A stretch of 23,920 nt of DNA from Methanobacteriota archaeon (lineage in GTDB: Archaea; Thermoplasmatota; Poseidoniia; Poseidoniales; Poseidoniaceae): positions 1 through 23,920 of the forward strand of contig PAMN02000004.1 in assembly GCA_002707335.2 (NCBI GenBank), in the 5' to 3' direction. Under the pieces are notes generated by a model. The model worked only from the letters and a program-made list of their open reading frames with translations. It did not search any database and was not told the DNA's origin. Shown here piece after piece: positions 7,001 through 15,975 of the stretch. A program made the position numbers and the translations under genes. The first letter of the stretch is position 1; each line of letters opens with the position of its first letter.

Positions 7001-10000
7001 TTATCGGTTCGGAATATTTCCAAATTGATTAATCTCTGCTGCTACTCTCGTCAATGATTCTTGAGCGTGTACCTTGTGGGATTGATCCATCTCATGACGA
7101 CTGTATCTTGCTTCTTCAAATACAGAATCAAGGCTTGATAGTGCTTGTTCTGACAATTGCGGAAGTGCGGCACGTATTGCCATTTCAAATTCTCTTACAG
7201 TCTCGAAATCTCTTCTTAGGAATCCTTTGCCCATCAATAAGTGTACTAGACTTTCATAACAATGGAAGATTGCCTCTCTCATGGAATCTCCTGCTGCTAG
7301 TAATTCTGCTGTGTAAGAGAAAATATCTGCTATTTCCTTTGCTGTTTCTGCTGCTTTTCTTCTCATCATAACAAATGCAACAGCACCACCAATTAGTAGA
7401 ACTGCCAGTACATATACCCACCATGGAACAGATTGTGACTCACCTTCGTAAGTGTAACTTGGTGAAACTCCACTGCTGTACTGGGTGTTGAATGTATTTA
7501 CAGAGTCTGTAGTTAGAATGCCATTGCTGGAAACTGTCATCTTCAGTGTCAATTCCCCATACTCATCTGTATCACCATATGGTGGTTCCGAATTGAATTT
7601 GAAGGTTGCAAGACCATCAGAATCTGTCTCGACGATTGTTGTCTTTAGTCTGGTTCCGTTAGCATGTTCCAGATAAACAGTTATCGCTACACCGGGTATT
7701 CCGATTTCAGTACCTTTCTCTGTTACTTCGATTTCACCTTCAATAACTTCTTGCTCATTCTCAATAATTGGTTCGATATCGACATCAAATTTCGCATCGA
7801 TAACAATTGACATCATACCTGACCATGAGTCACCTTCTCTCAGATTGAGAGTTGAATTTGAAGGCATTTGGACATTCAACTGAGTTTGCCCAGGATTAAT
7901 CCATGTTGGAGCAGTAGCTGTTAATGTGAAAGTTGCACCATTCCAAATAACATTGGAGTTAATACATCTAGAACCTGCCTCATTTCCACCACAATTTCCA
8001 GATTCACCAAGGATTAAATCTACACCATCGATAACAACTCCTTGACCACCGATTTCAGATACTCTTCCCGTGATAACAATAGGTGAGTTGACATTATCTC
8101 CTCTTACCACATATCCTGAAGTTGAATCAATGTGAACTGTGACATCAGACCATACCACGACAGTTTTGTTTGTGGTTACAGGTAAGTGCCCGGGGCTTCC
8201 TTCGAAATCGAAGGTCAATTGATGGTTACCTCTTGCATATCCAGATTGGACTCTGACTTGAGCAACAAATTCACCACTTAGTGATGTAAAGACCGATTCA
8301 ACCATTACACCGTCATAGTAAATGTTGACAGTTTCTCCTGCAAGTCCGTCATTTAATGCTGTATCAATATCATACAATGTACCTGAAATGTACCAGAAAT
8401 CGCCTCTTGTAGCATCAGCATCTTGTAAATCAACTGTCAATCCTGTTTTGTGTGCTAGGAAGAAAGTAGTATTTCCATAGCCTGCTCGATAGAAACCTTG
8501 CGCTGGAACATTTACATCAACTACATGTTCTCCGTCGGAGAAGATGTTTGGAACTGTCCAGTTTAGAGTAAAGTTGCCGTTAGCATCTGTTGTTGTGTTC
8601 CCAATCGCTATTCCTTCTATCGTGATAAATACTGCCATTCCTTCAAGAGAATTCCCTTGGTTATCACCAACAAATCCATCGATTATTGTAGTTTGGTCTG
8701 TCGCAAGTTGAGACTCAATATTTACTTCAACAATGATTTGTGAGAAGATGGTCCATAATCCTGTGATATTCGAAGGAAGGTAATTGGTTGAGCCGTTGTA
8801 CCTAGCTTCCATCAAGACTGGCCCCAATTCAGCATCTGCTGGTACTGGGTACAGGGCTGTAAATCTTCCATCTTGATCGGTTGTTACATTCGTCAAGAAC
8901 TGGTCTGCAAGCCAAATCTCTATTGTTTCTCCAGGAAGTGTATTATCGACAAGGTCATACAATATTCCCTCAACAGTTAGTAATGCTTCTCTATCGACTT
9001 GACCTCCAGTAGTTATGAGCACTAGTTTTGTTGGAACTGCGACTGTAAAGTTGACGGAATCTACACTTGGCAAGTAGAATTCAGGGTTTGCACTATCGCC
9101 TTCTCCGATTGGATTTACCCAGTCTCTTCCACCAGTGAATGAAATTTGGACATTATGGGTTCCTGCAGTAATAATTTCAGGAGTATCCCATGCAAAGAAG
9201 AATTCACCTGTGTCTCTGTTTGTTAGAACACTTGATACTGGAACACCATCAACCAACAAGTAAACTACGCCGCTTGCATTATTGCTGTTTTCAATCAGTG
9301 GATTACCAAGGTCATCTAACAATGTTCCATTGACATACAATACTTCACCTGCTACTATTGTTGCGGAAGTTTCAGTTATTGTGACATCTGTTTGTGCTAG
9401 AACTACAAACATTATTTCAGCGTCATCTCCTACTAACCCTGTTGTGCCAGAAGTTCCTTCAAACACTGAGTACAGGTCATGGAATCCAACTCTGAAGTCA
9501 TTTGGAATTGTTAGATTAACATCAACTCTTCCTGTTGCATCAGTTATTCCAATTACATTTACGTTCGAACCGTTCAATGTTACATTGACATTTACTCCGA
9601 CCACAGGAGATCCTGTATTGTCCGATAACTGGAGTACAGGATTGACATCTGTACCTCTTTCGGTTCTGTCGTTCAATGAAGGGGTGTCCGGACCATCCAT
9701 ACTTGGAGATATGTATATCAAAACCGTATATCCTCTACTGTCAAATGATGCGTTCTCTGTCGAACCTTCATAGTAGTTCACAGAAGGTATGTACGTTGCC
9801 TGGGCAATATGAGTACCCGCTGCAAAACCGTTGCTCAGCGTAATATTTGCAGACCAATTTCCATCTGCCTTTACCTGCCCATCAGTCAAAGTAAACCCTG
9901 TTGCTAAATCGTCGATTGTAAACAAAATATTAGCTGAAAGAAGGTCTCCATTTCTAAGTTGCAACGAACTTCCATTATCGCTTGCAATTGAACCAGTTAT

Positions 10001-13000
10001 TGTGAAGGTCTCTCCTGCTACTGGATTAGCAGCAATAGGGTCAACTACCATAATCGTGATTGAACGTATAGTCACAGTTGACAACGAATTCTGCGTTGGC
10101 ATCAAGTCAACAGTACCGTTGTAGAACAGAGTTATTGTTATCAAGCCAAGTGGTTGAGTTACTGGGACTGTATGGACAAATGTTGCTTCGCCTTGACCGT
10201 TCGTAGTGTTTGATACCAACCAGGTTTCATCAAATTGGACATCAACTGTTAGATTTGATAGAGGTTGGAAGAGATCTGATGATTCTACAAGTTTTGCGCT
10301 GATGTTAACATCTTGTCCTCGATTGACAATAATTGGGTTAATAGGCTGAAGATTTTCGAATAATGTAACTCCCTTAACCAATATGGAATGATTACTTGAA
10401 CTTGTTAGATAGAAAGGAGATGAACCATCGACTACGGAAATTATCAGCGTCCTAGGACCCCTCTTTGTTCCGTTATTCAACACATCAGTAGGAACTGAAA
10501 GATTGAATGTGCCATTGAAAGCAGTGTAAACTCCGTTAACCAATTTTTCATCAGGATTGTTTAACCAGAATATTTCCAATGCAACAGCGGACGTCAAGTT
10601 CCTACTTTGGTTGTCTCCATCCTCAACTTGACCGGCAACTTGGAAGTTTACTCCAGCTGTGACATTTAATGGAATAGAATCAACTCGAATAAGTGATTCT
10701 ACTTGAACTGTTAAATTAATTTCAGAGAAATTACCGTAGTGTCTCGTTGCACCAGGAGCCTTTGCTGATGAGAGATCATCCGCAACAATCATTCTTACAA
10801 TGTACTGACCAGGGTTGACGCCAGAAACTAACCATTGGAATGAAGAATTACCGGATGCATCAGTACTTTGGTTACCAATTGATATATTTGCACCGCCGTA
10901 ATCAAAAATATATTCAACTAACTTCCCTGATAGATTAGAACCATCGGCAATGTCGGTAACTTTTGCATTCAAGTCGACTGTCGCATTCATTGCTGCAATC
11001 AAACTTTCAGGTGTATCCTGACCTAGAGTTAATTCAACATCAGAAACAATCCCCCATGTGGTTGAAGGAGGAGATGGTGGAGCAGGTGGAACCGATGTAT
11101 CTACCCATTCATAATATGACCCGCCTTCAGGCGCAAATGCAATGAAATCAGGCATCACAATTACCTCATAAACTCCGGAAGCAAACGTCAATGGAGCGTT
11201 GATTGTTAGATTGTATTCTCCTGTTGAATTGTCTATATTACCTGTCGCAGCATCAAACACCGCTCCTTCTGGTCCTACAAGCTGCACAATTAATACTGTG
11301 TCATTATTCAGAATCGGTGTATTGAACACACTGTCTGTTAAATTTCCTACAATAAACGAAGTATTCCCAAGATAAGTCCAATCATCTACAATAGATACAG
11401 AAACATCCACTGTCCCTTTGATTCTTAGTTGTGATGAGTTACTAGATGCCATGAAGTATTCATTGCCTTCAAAACTCATATTGAATGTATAATCTCCTGC
11501 TCTTAGATTGCTACTTGTAGTGAATAATGGAGAGAATAATGTTGTTGTTGGATCAGTAGTTGTATTTACCAATGAGCCATTGAAATCAAACGTGAAATTT
11601 CCTGTCAAATTTAGATCAGCATCGAACCCTAAATGGTCTTTAACTTGAACTAAGATGCTAACTTCCTCGCCTCTTAGTTGAGAGGTTGCTTGTAATTCAA
11701 AGAATAATAGTCCTTCAAGCCACCATTCTGTTCCAGAAGTGTTTACGCTATCGGTGGCTTCCAAATTATCTGGATAGAAGATTATTTCAATTTCAACTGG
11801 ACCAGCTTCTATTGGAGTCGCATTAACCTGTAGAACTTCTGTGATAGCGAAGTTTCCACTAACTGTTCTGTTTAGAATCTGGAAATAATCGCCACCTCCA
11901 GATGCTCTCCTCATCCCAAATGACAAATTTCCAGTTAAAGCGGTAGGACTTGCACCGAATGATTGTGCAGTACCGTTGATGTAAACCGTCTGGCCTATTT
12001 GGAATATCGAATTATCACTGCCCGGACCTTCTATTGTCGCAGTCAAGTTAGGAGCGTCTCTTACATCAAGAGATATAGACTTGGTAACCGGTCGAAGATG
12101 GAATTGTGGAGTTGTAAATGATTGTGATGAATCTACCCATCCACTGAAGCCAAGAGTCGCAGATATGTTTGTTTTAGCTTCTAATTCATCCAGTGTCACA
12201 TTTATTTCCCAGTTGCCATCTTTTCCAACAACACCTGAAAGGTTAGTTACACCATCCACTGAAGAGGTGAAATTAAGCCACACCTCGATATCTAAAAGAT
12301 CGGTGCCGGATGTAATATTATTTTCAAATAGAAGTTTACCACTAAGTGTTGTGGTTGCTCCTGCACCAAGAATCGGCTGGTCGACAGCAAGAGGACTCTC
12401 ATGGGTCAAATTAGCATCATCTGTAAGATTTACAAAGACACCGACATCAATTCCATCATTTGAAACATATCCACTTTGAGCATGGTGAATAACTATTTTC
12501 GCAAATCCTGCAGGTGGTGATTCAAATATGGTACCGTTAATCGAAAAGTTACCATTTGAATCTGTTTCAATCAACCCAATAAAGTTAGCATCAGTCGCAG
12601 CAAAACCTGGAACGAATTGTGCCGATTCTTCGTCAACAAGGTATGCCTTCAATAGAATTCCTGAAATTCCTGTAGTATTCTCTGTATACTGTAGTGTTCC
12701 CGTGACATTAACCTCTGATGAACCATCTCTATCATATTCAGTTGGAGTCCATGTCAAATTAACGATATCGATATCTTCAGGTTCTGGACAAGCGTTGAAT
12801 GGTATCCAACCAAGGTCATCCCCTCCTGCAGACTGAGAAAGTTCTAGTCTAACTTCTCCCCATTGGCTCAAACTATCTCCAAACACCGTGTATCCGTTTC
12901 CATTCCAAACACCACCGCTGTATCCTGAAACAAATCTTGCAGGCAATCCTGCAAGTCTTGCCATCGTTACAAATGCTGTAGTAAATTGTGAACATGTACC

Positions 13001-15883
13001 TTCCTTGGCTCTGAATAATAAGTCGAATACAACGTCAACTGCATCGTCACCACCACTGCCGTTGTAATTCCTCTTGAAGTCAAATGATGCGTTACCATCC
13101 TGAAGGAAGGTTGCAATTGCTTCTGCTTTGGAATATGCATCCGTAGCTCCTGCGCTGTTAATTACATCATTAGTTATGTTATTTACAATAGATTGCGGTA
13201 AAGAATTGTTGGTGAAATAATCTGGAACTATTAATGAATAAGATGAGTTTGTACCCGCAATTGTACTTGCAGATAGTGTTGACCAATCGAACCAGTATTC
13301 GTATTCCTCAACCCAAATTGATTCCAAAGGACCGCTGTTAACTATGTAATTGTGAGTATCGTTGGTTCTAGACAAAGAAGATCCAAAATCTACCCACAGA
13401 CTGATATTGTTTTGATATGCAGGTACAGGAATAAAACCTGTTGTGACTGGATTGTTATAATTTATATTCCATGTGACGCTGTTGTTAGCGTATGCTGTTG
13501 GTGCGAGGTGTGTTGAATTCTCGTAAGGAGTAGAGATTTCCTGTGATATGTGAATTCCTGTCTCTGTACCATATGCCCCTCCTGTGTAGAAGTCGTAGGT
13601 GTTGAGTTTCCACAGATGTACACGATTTTGATCAACCAAACCTGTGGTATTATTTGCCCAAAATATGATGTTATTGTTTGTAATGTCATCACTTGGATCA
13701 AACGGATCGAATGGAGACCCTTGACAGTTAGAAAACCAGAATATCTGAGGGCATTCAGCACCATCTAACATTCCCCCACCATCGGTATCAGGGTTTCTCC
13801 AATCAGTTCCAGTACTGTTTTCTACAGCATCGGGTATACCGTCTCCATCAAAATCTTCTGGTAGAATGTCATCTGTTGGGTTACTTTCAGGATTTGTTGA
13901 ATCGAAGTATTCTTGTTTGTCATTGATTCCACCTTGGTCTGTATCTGCCAAGGTCTCGTTCGTCGTCCAAATATCTTGACTACCATTGGTAATTCCTATC
14001 CAAGAATTATCACAGCCTGTTGTAAATTCGAAGTAATTATTTAGCCCATCTCCGTCATCGTCTAGTAAATTATTACACGGTTCTAGAGGATCAGTTCCGA
14101 CAAGCACCTCGTCGAAATCTTCTACTCCATCGCCATCAGAATCAGCTAATGTAGGATTGGAAAAGAATCCATATGTACCCAAAATTTCTTCCCAGTCTGC
14201 TAATCCATCACCATCTGCATCGTAGTAGTCATCGTCACAATAATTTGGGAATGTAGGGATAGTAACATCATGACACCATGAATTATTCCTGGTTTCTACT
14301 GCAACTCCAACAAAGGGCGGCACGACATTTACTCCTTGAATAACTAAATTCACAACGCCTGCATAAGAAAACGGAGTAAACGTTCCAGAATCATTGTAGA
14401 AGGCAACGCCTCCTGCTGGATTGAATCCACTCGAGTCAGCAACCGTAAGTTGGCTAGACACTGCAGTGTAGAGTGTCGTGGTTGTTGCGAAGTTAATCAG
14501 AGAATCACAAGGATCGGTTCCATGAGTTACGTTTGTCTCATCTCCATCGTTTACGCCTCCTGAATCAGTATCTGCAACGTTCCATAGAGTACAAGAGAGG
14601 TTTTCTTGCCAATTTTCTAATCCATCATTGTCAAAATCACCAGAATCTTCCCTTCGTGTTGGATCCGTTTCATTTGCATCGACTATTCCGTTTCCATTTG
14701 TATCTTCATCGCCATCATCAAATGCATCATCATCAGTATTGTTATCACGAGGGTCACTTGCTTGCGGAGGGTTACCATATTGGCCGTTTACTTCGATTCC
14801 ATCATTTATGCCGTCGAAATCAGTGTCAGAGTTTGTTGGGTCGGTTCTAAGTGTTAATGCTTCATATGAATCATTTAGTCCATCATTGTCAGTATCTGCA
14901 TTATTTGGGTTTGTCGAAGTTATACCATCGGTTTCCGCAGTTAGAGTAGCACAGCCACCAGGACCTATGGATTGGTGTGGAGCACACGGCGAAACAGTTT
15001 CTGTGAAAGGGTTATCTGGTCCAGGTTGAAGACACGGTTGCCCTCCACAAGTCGTCTCCCAAGAAGGATTGATGTATTCATAAATATTGATCAAACCATC
15101 TCCATCTGGGTCACCATTAGCACCATCTGCGTTTGATGGAGAAGTGGCATTCAAACCATTGGATGCTTCCCATCCATCAGGCATACCGTCGCCATCGGTA
15201 TCCCACCCGCTTCTGTCTTCATCCTCGATTCCATCCCCATCATCATCGTTTGATGAACAATCTGCATCACCGTCGAAGTCATTATCGTTTAGGTCTACCA
15301 TTCCATCCTTGTCGTTATCGATTCCATCAGTACAAATGTTACCCATCGGGTCTTCGTCACAAAGAATTACATTTCCTGTACCGTCAGAACCAGCATCACC
15401 ACACGCTAATTGATTGTACTGCATCGCATTTTCTTCATCCCAGTTGTTGACAGGTATGGTTCCATTCCACCATACACCGTTGTCTAGGACTGATGTCGTT
15501 GAAGTTGAATCCCAGTTGGAAGGTTGCCGGTAATTGTATTCTTGTAAATTAGAGAAACCATCTCCGTCTGGATCCCCAATCGCTCCATCATCATTTGATG
15601 CAGAAAGCGGGTCTAATCCATATTGCCATTCCCATCCATCTGGTAGTTGATCGTTATCAGAATCCCAGTCATTTGGCTGGGTGTTTATCAGGTATTCAAG
15701 CCCATATGTTAGACCATCTCCATCTTGGTCTGTATTAGCTAGGGCTGTGAACGAAACAAATTCTATAGTTGCTAGTGATGAAAACAACATTAACAATGCC
15801 AAACCGATAGACTTGACTGCATTATTGTCTACTTCCCTCAATAATTTGGGGCGCGCCGATGCTTGAATGGAGGTCATATGCAT
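7001..15883 (-). CDS. Giant cell-surface protein: TSP3 repeats, transglutaminase-like domain, Ig-like array, TM anchor, DUF4129 tail
   Basis: A protein of about 2960 residues. Residues 1-49 are a long N-region plus signal sequence ending Thr-Ala-Leu-Ala. Residues ~50-705 carry at least 15 thrombospondin type 3 calcium-binding repeats of the DxDxDG type, each usually followed by an acidic helix. A transglutaminase-like domain lies around 900-1035 with Cys964 in GTCSQF and the LAGLPARFVSGY motif. The WGEV segment has Ser1006-Gln1007 where His is expected, and GWIPFN ends in Asn1030 where Asp is usual. Residues ~1040-2800 are a long series of Asn/Thr-rich Ig-like or carboxypeptidase-regulatory-like beta domains, often with a T-D-x-x-G-x-F signature. 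A membrane segment follows (about 2821-2842), then a ~118-residue cytoplasmic tail that matches DUF4129, a domain known to occur with transglutaminase domains. Two ATGs (15883, 15877) are possible starts; a GTG at 15892 is less likely. It is probably a calcium-stabilised adhesin or binding protein. Confidence 0.9.
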   Translation of the reverse strand: MHMTSIQASARPKLLREVDNNAVKSIGLALLMLFSSLATIEFVSFTALANTDQDGDGLTYGLEYLINTQPNDWDSDNDQLPDGWEWQYGLDPLSASNDDGAIGDPDGDGFSNLQEYNYRQPSNWDSTSTTSVLDNGVWWNGTIPVNNWDEENAMQYNQLACGDAGSDGTGNVILCDEDPMGNICTDGIDNDKDGMVDLNDNDFDGDADCSSNDDDGDGIEDEDRSGWDTDGDGMPDGWEASNGLNATSPSNADGANGDPDGDGLINIYEYINPSWETTCGGQPCLQPGPDNPFTETVSPCAPHQSIGPGGCATLTAETDGITSTNPNNADTDNDGLNDSYEALTLRTDPTNSDTDFDGINDGIEVNGQYGNPPQASDPRDNNTDDDAFDDGDEDTNGNGIVDANETDPTRREDSGDFDNDGLENWQENLSCTLWNVADTDSGGVNDGDETNVTHGTDPCDSLINFATTTTLYTAVSSQLTVADSSGFNPAGGVAFYNDSGTFTPFSYAGVVNLVIQGVNVVPPFVGVAVETRNNSWCHDVTIPTFPNYCDDDYYDADGDGLADWEEILGTYGFFSNPTLADSDGDGVEDFDEVLVGTDPLEPCNNLLDDDGDGLNNYFEFTTGCDNSWIGITNGSQDIWTTNETLADTDQGGINDKQEYFDSTNPESNPTDDILPEDFDGDGIPDAVENSTGTDWRNPDTDGGGMLDGAECPQIFWFSNCQGSPFDPFDPSDDITNNNIIFWANNTTGLVDQNRVHLWKLNTYDFYTGGAYGTETGIHISQEISTPYENSTHLAPTAYANNSVTWNINYNNPVTTGFIPVPAYQNNISLWVDFGSSLSRTNDTHNYIVNSGPLESIWVEEYEYWFDWSTLSASTIAGTNSSYSLIVPDYFTNNSLPQSIVNNITNDVINSAGATDAYSKAEAIATFLQDGNASFDFKRNYNGSGGDDAVDVVFDLLFRAKEGTCSQFTTAFVTMARLAGLPARFVSGYSGGVWNGNGYTVFGDSLSQWGEVRLELSQSAGGDDLGWIPFNACPEPEDIDIVNLTWTPTEYDRDGSSEVNVTGTLQYTENTTGISGILLKAYLVDEESAQFVPGFAATDANFIGLIETDSNGNFSINGTIFESPPAGFAKIVIHHAQSGYVSNDGIDVGVFVNLTDDANLTHESPLAVDQPILGAGATTTLSGKLLFENNITSGTDLLDIEVWLNFTSSVDGVTNLSGVVGKDGNWEINVTLDELEAKTNISATLGFSGWVDSSQSFTTPQFHLRPVTKSISLDVRDAPNLTATIEGPGSDNSIFQIGQTVYINGTAQSFGASPTALTGNLSFGMRRASGGGDYFQILNRTVSGNFAITEVLQVNATPIEAGPVEIEIIFYPDNLEATDSVNTSGTEWWLEGLLFFELQATSQLRGEEVSILVQVKDHLGFDADLNLTGNFTFDFNGSLVNTTTDPTTTLFSPLFTTSSNLRAGDYTFNMSFEGNEYFMASSNSSQLRIKGTVDVSVSIVDDWTYLGNTSFIVGNLTDSVFNTPILNNDTVLIVQLVGPEGAVFDAATGNIDNSTGEYNLTINAPLTFASGVYEVIVMPDFIAFAPEGGSYYEWVDTSVPPAPPSPPSTTWGIVSDVELTLGQDTPESLIAAMNATVDLNAKVTDIADGSNLSGKLVEYIFDYGGANISIGNQSTDASGNSSFQWLVSGVNPGQYIVRMIVADDLSSAKAPGATRHYGNFSEINLTVQVESLIRVDSIPLNVTAGVNFQVAGQVEDGDNQSRNLTSAVALEIFWLNNPDEKLVNGVYTAFNGTFNLSVPTDVLNNGTKRGPRTLIISVVDGSSPFYLTSSSNHSILVKGVTLFENLQPINPIIVNRGQDVNISAKLVESSDLFQPLSNLTVDVQFDETWLVSNTTNGQGEATFVHTVPVTQPLGLITITLFYNGTVDLMPTQNSLSTVTIRSITIMVVDPIAANPVAGETFTITGSIASDNGSSLQLRNGDLLSANILFTIDDLATGFTLTDGQVKADGNWSANITLSNGFAAGTHIAQATYIPSVNYYEGSTENASFDSRGYTVLIYISPSMDGPDTPSLNDRTERGTDVNPVLQLSDNTGSPVVGVNVNVTLNGSNVNVIGITDATGRVDVNLTIPNDFRVGFHDLYSVFEGTSGTTGLVGDDAEIMFVVLAQTDVTITETSATIVAGEVLYVNGTLLDDLGNPLIENSNNASGVVYLLVDGVPVSSVLTNRDTGEFFFAWDTPEIITAGTHNVQISFTGGRDWVNPIGEGDSANPEFYLPSVDSVNFTVAVPTKLVLITTGGQVDREALLTVEGILYDLVDNTLPGETIEIWLADQFLTNVTTDQDGRFTALYPVPADAELGPVLMEARYNGSTNYLPSNITGLWTIFSQIIVEVNIESQLATDQTTIIDGFVGDNQGNSLEGMAVFITIEGIAIGNTTTDANGNFTLNWTVPNIFSDGEHVVDVNVPAQGFYRAGYGNTTFFLAHKTGLTVDLQDADATRGDFWYISGTLYDIDTALNDGLAGETVNIYYDGVMVESVFTSLSGEFVAQVRVQSGYARGNHQLTFDFEGSPGHLPVTTNKTVVVWSDVTVHIDSTSGYVVRGDNVNSPIVITGRVSEIGGQGVVIDGVDLILGESGNCGGNEAGSRCINSNVIWNGATFTLTATAPTWINPGQTQLNVQMPSNSTLNLREGDSWSGMMSIVIDAKFDVDIEPIIENEQEVIEGEIEVTEKGTEIGIPGVAITVYLEHANGTRLKTTIVETDSDGLATFKFNSEPPYGDTDEYGELTLKMTVSSNGILTTDSVNTFNTQYSSGVSPSYTYEGESQSVPWWVYVLAVLLIGGAVAFVMMRRKAAETAKEIADIFSYTAELLAAGDSMREAIFHCYESLVHLLMGKGFLRRDFETVREFEMAIRAALPQLSEQALSSLDSVFEEARYSRHEMDQSHKVHAQESLTRVAAEINQFGNIPNR
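12700..13100 (-). other. Transglutaminase-like domain core within the giant surface protein
   Basis: This segment encodes the core of a transglutaminase-like (papain-fold) domain. The nucleophile codon (Cys) is at 12992-12994. The position before Trp-Gly-Glu-Val where the family has His-x-Trp encodes Ser-Gln-Trp (Ser codon 12866-12868). The Gly-Trp-x-Pro-Phe-Asp motif has Asn (codon 12794-12796). The fold looks intact, but two of the three catalytic residues appear replaced. Confidence 0.75.
13775..15740 (-). repeat. Thrombospondin type 3 repeat array (coding)
   Basis: This is a protein-level repeat array of DxDxDGxxD motifs with variable spacers, for example DQDGDGL, DPDGDGF, DTDNDGL, DFDGDGI and DSDGDGV. 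Each typically precedes a short acidic helix (LEY, QEY, DEV). Such repeats coordinate calcium and form rigid stalks. At least three units (near 14550, 13930 and 13785) are DTDxGG variants in which the third Asp is replaced by Gly. Confidence 0.85.
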
Positions 15884-15950
15884 TGCTACCACTAACTACT
15901 GCCTGTTTTGGAAGCACTTAAGGGAAATGGAACAATGTTCATACAAAATA

Positions 15951-15969
15951 TTCCCCCCTAAGGGGGGAA
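15951..15969 (-). terminator. GC-rich hairpin between the two surface protein genes
   Basis: A perfect 8-bp inverted repeat (TTCCCCCC, loop TAA, GGGGGGAA) begins 6 nt after the stop of the 965-residue surface protein gene. On the minus strand it is followed by TATTTTG, so it resembles an intrinsic terminator. It could also act as an mRNA 3' stabiliser or partly insulate the downstream giant gene. Confidence 0.5.
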
Positions 15970-15975
15970 AATCAA

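Noticed and set aside
7500..12700. CRISPR-like or DNA tandem repeat array in the giant gene
   Set aside because: The repetition is at the protein level (Ig-like modules) with diverged nucleotide sequence and variable spacing; no identical direct repeats with regular spacers are seen.
14533..15450. Long plus-strand open frames antisense to the giant gene
   Set aside because: They mirror the repetitive GAT/GGT codons of the TSP3 array and translate to Ser/Pro- or His/Arg-rich low-complexity sequence without start signals.
15850..15857. GGCGCGCC palindrome near the start of the giant gene
   Set aside because: It is explained by Ala-Arg-Pro codons inside the signal-peptide N-region; a single 8-bp palindrome in coding sequence is not evidence of a site.
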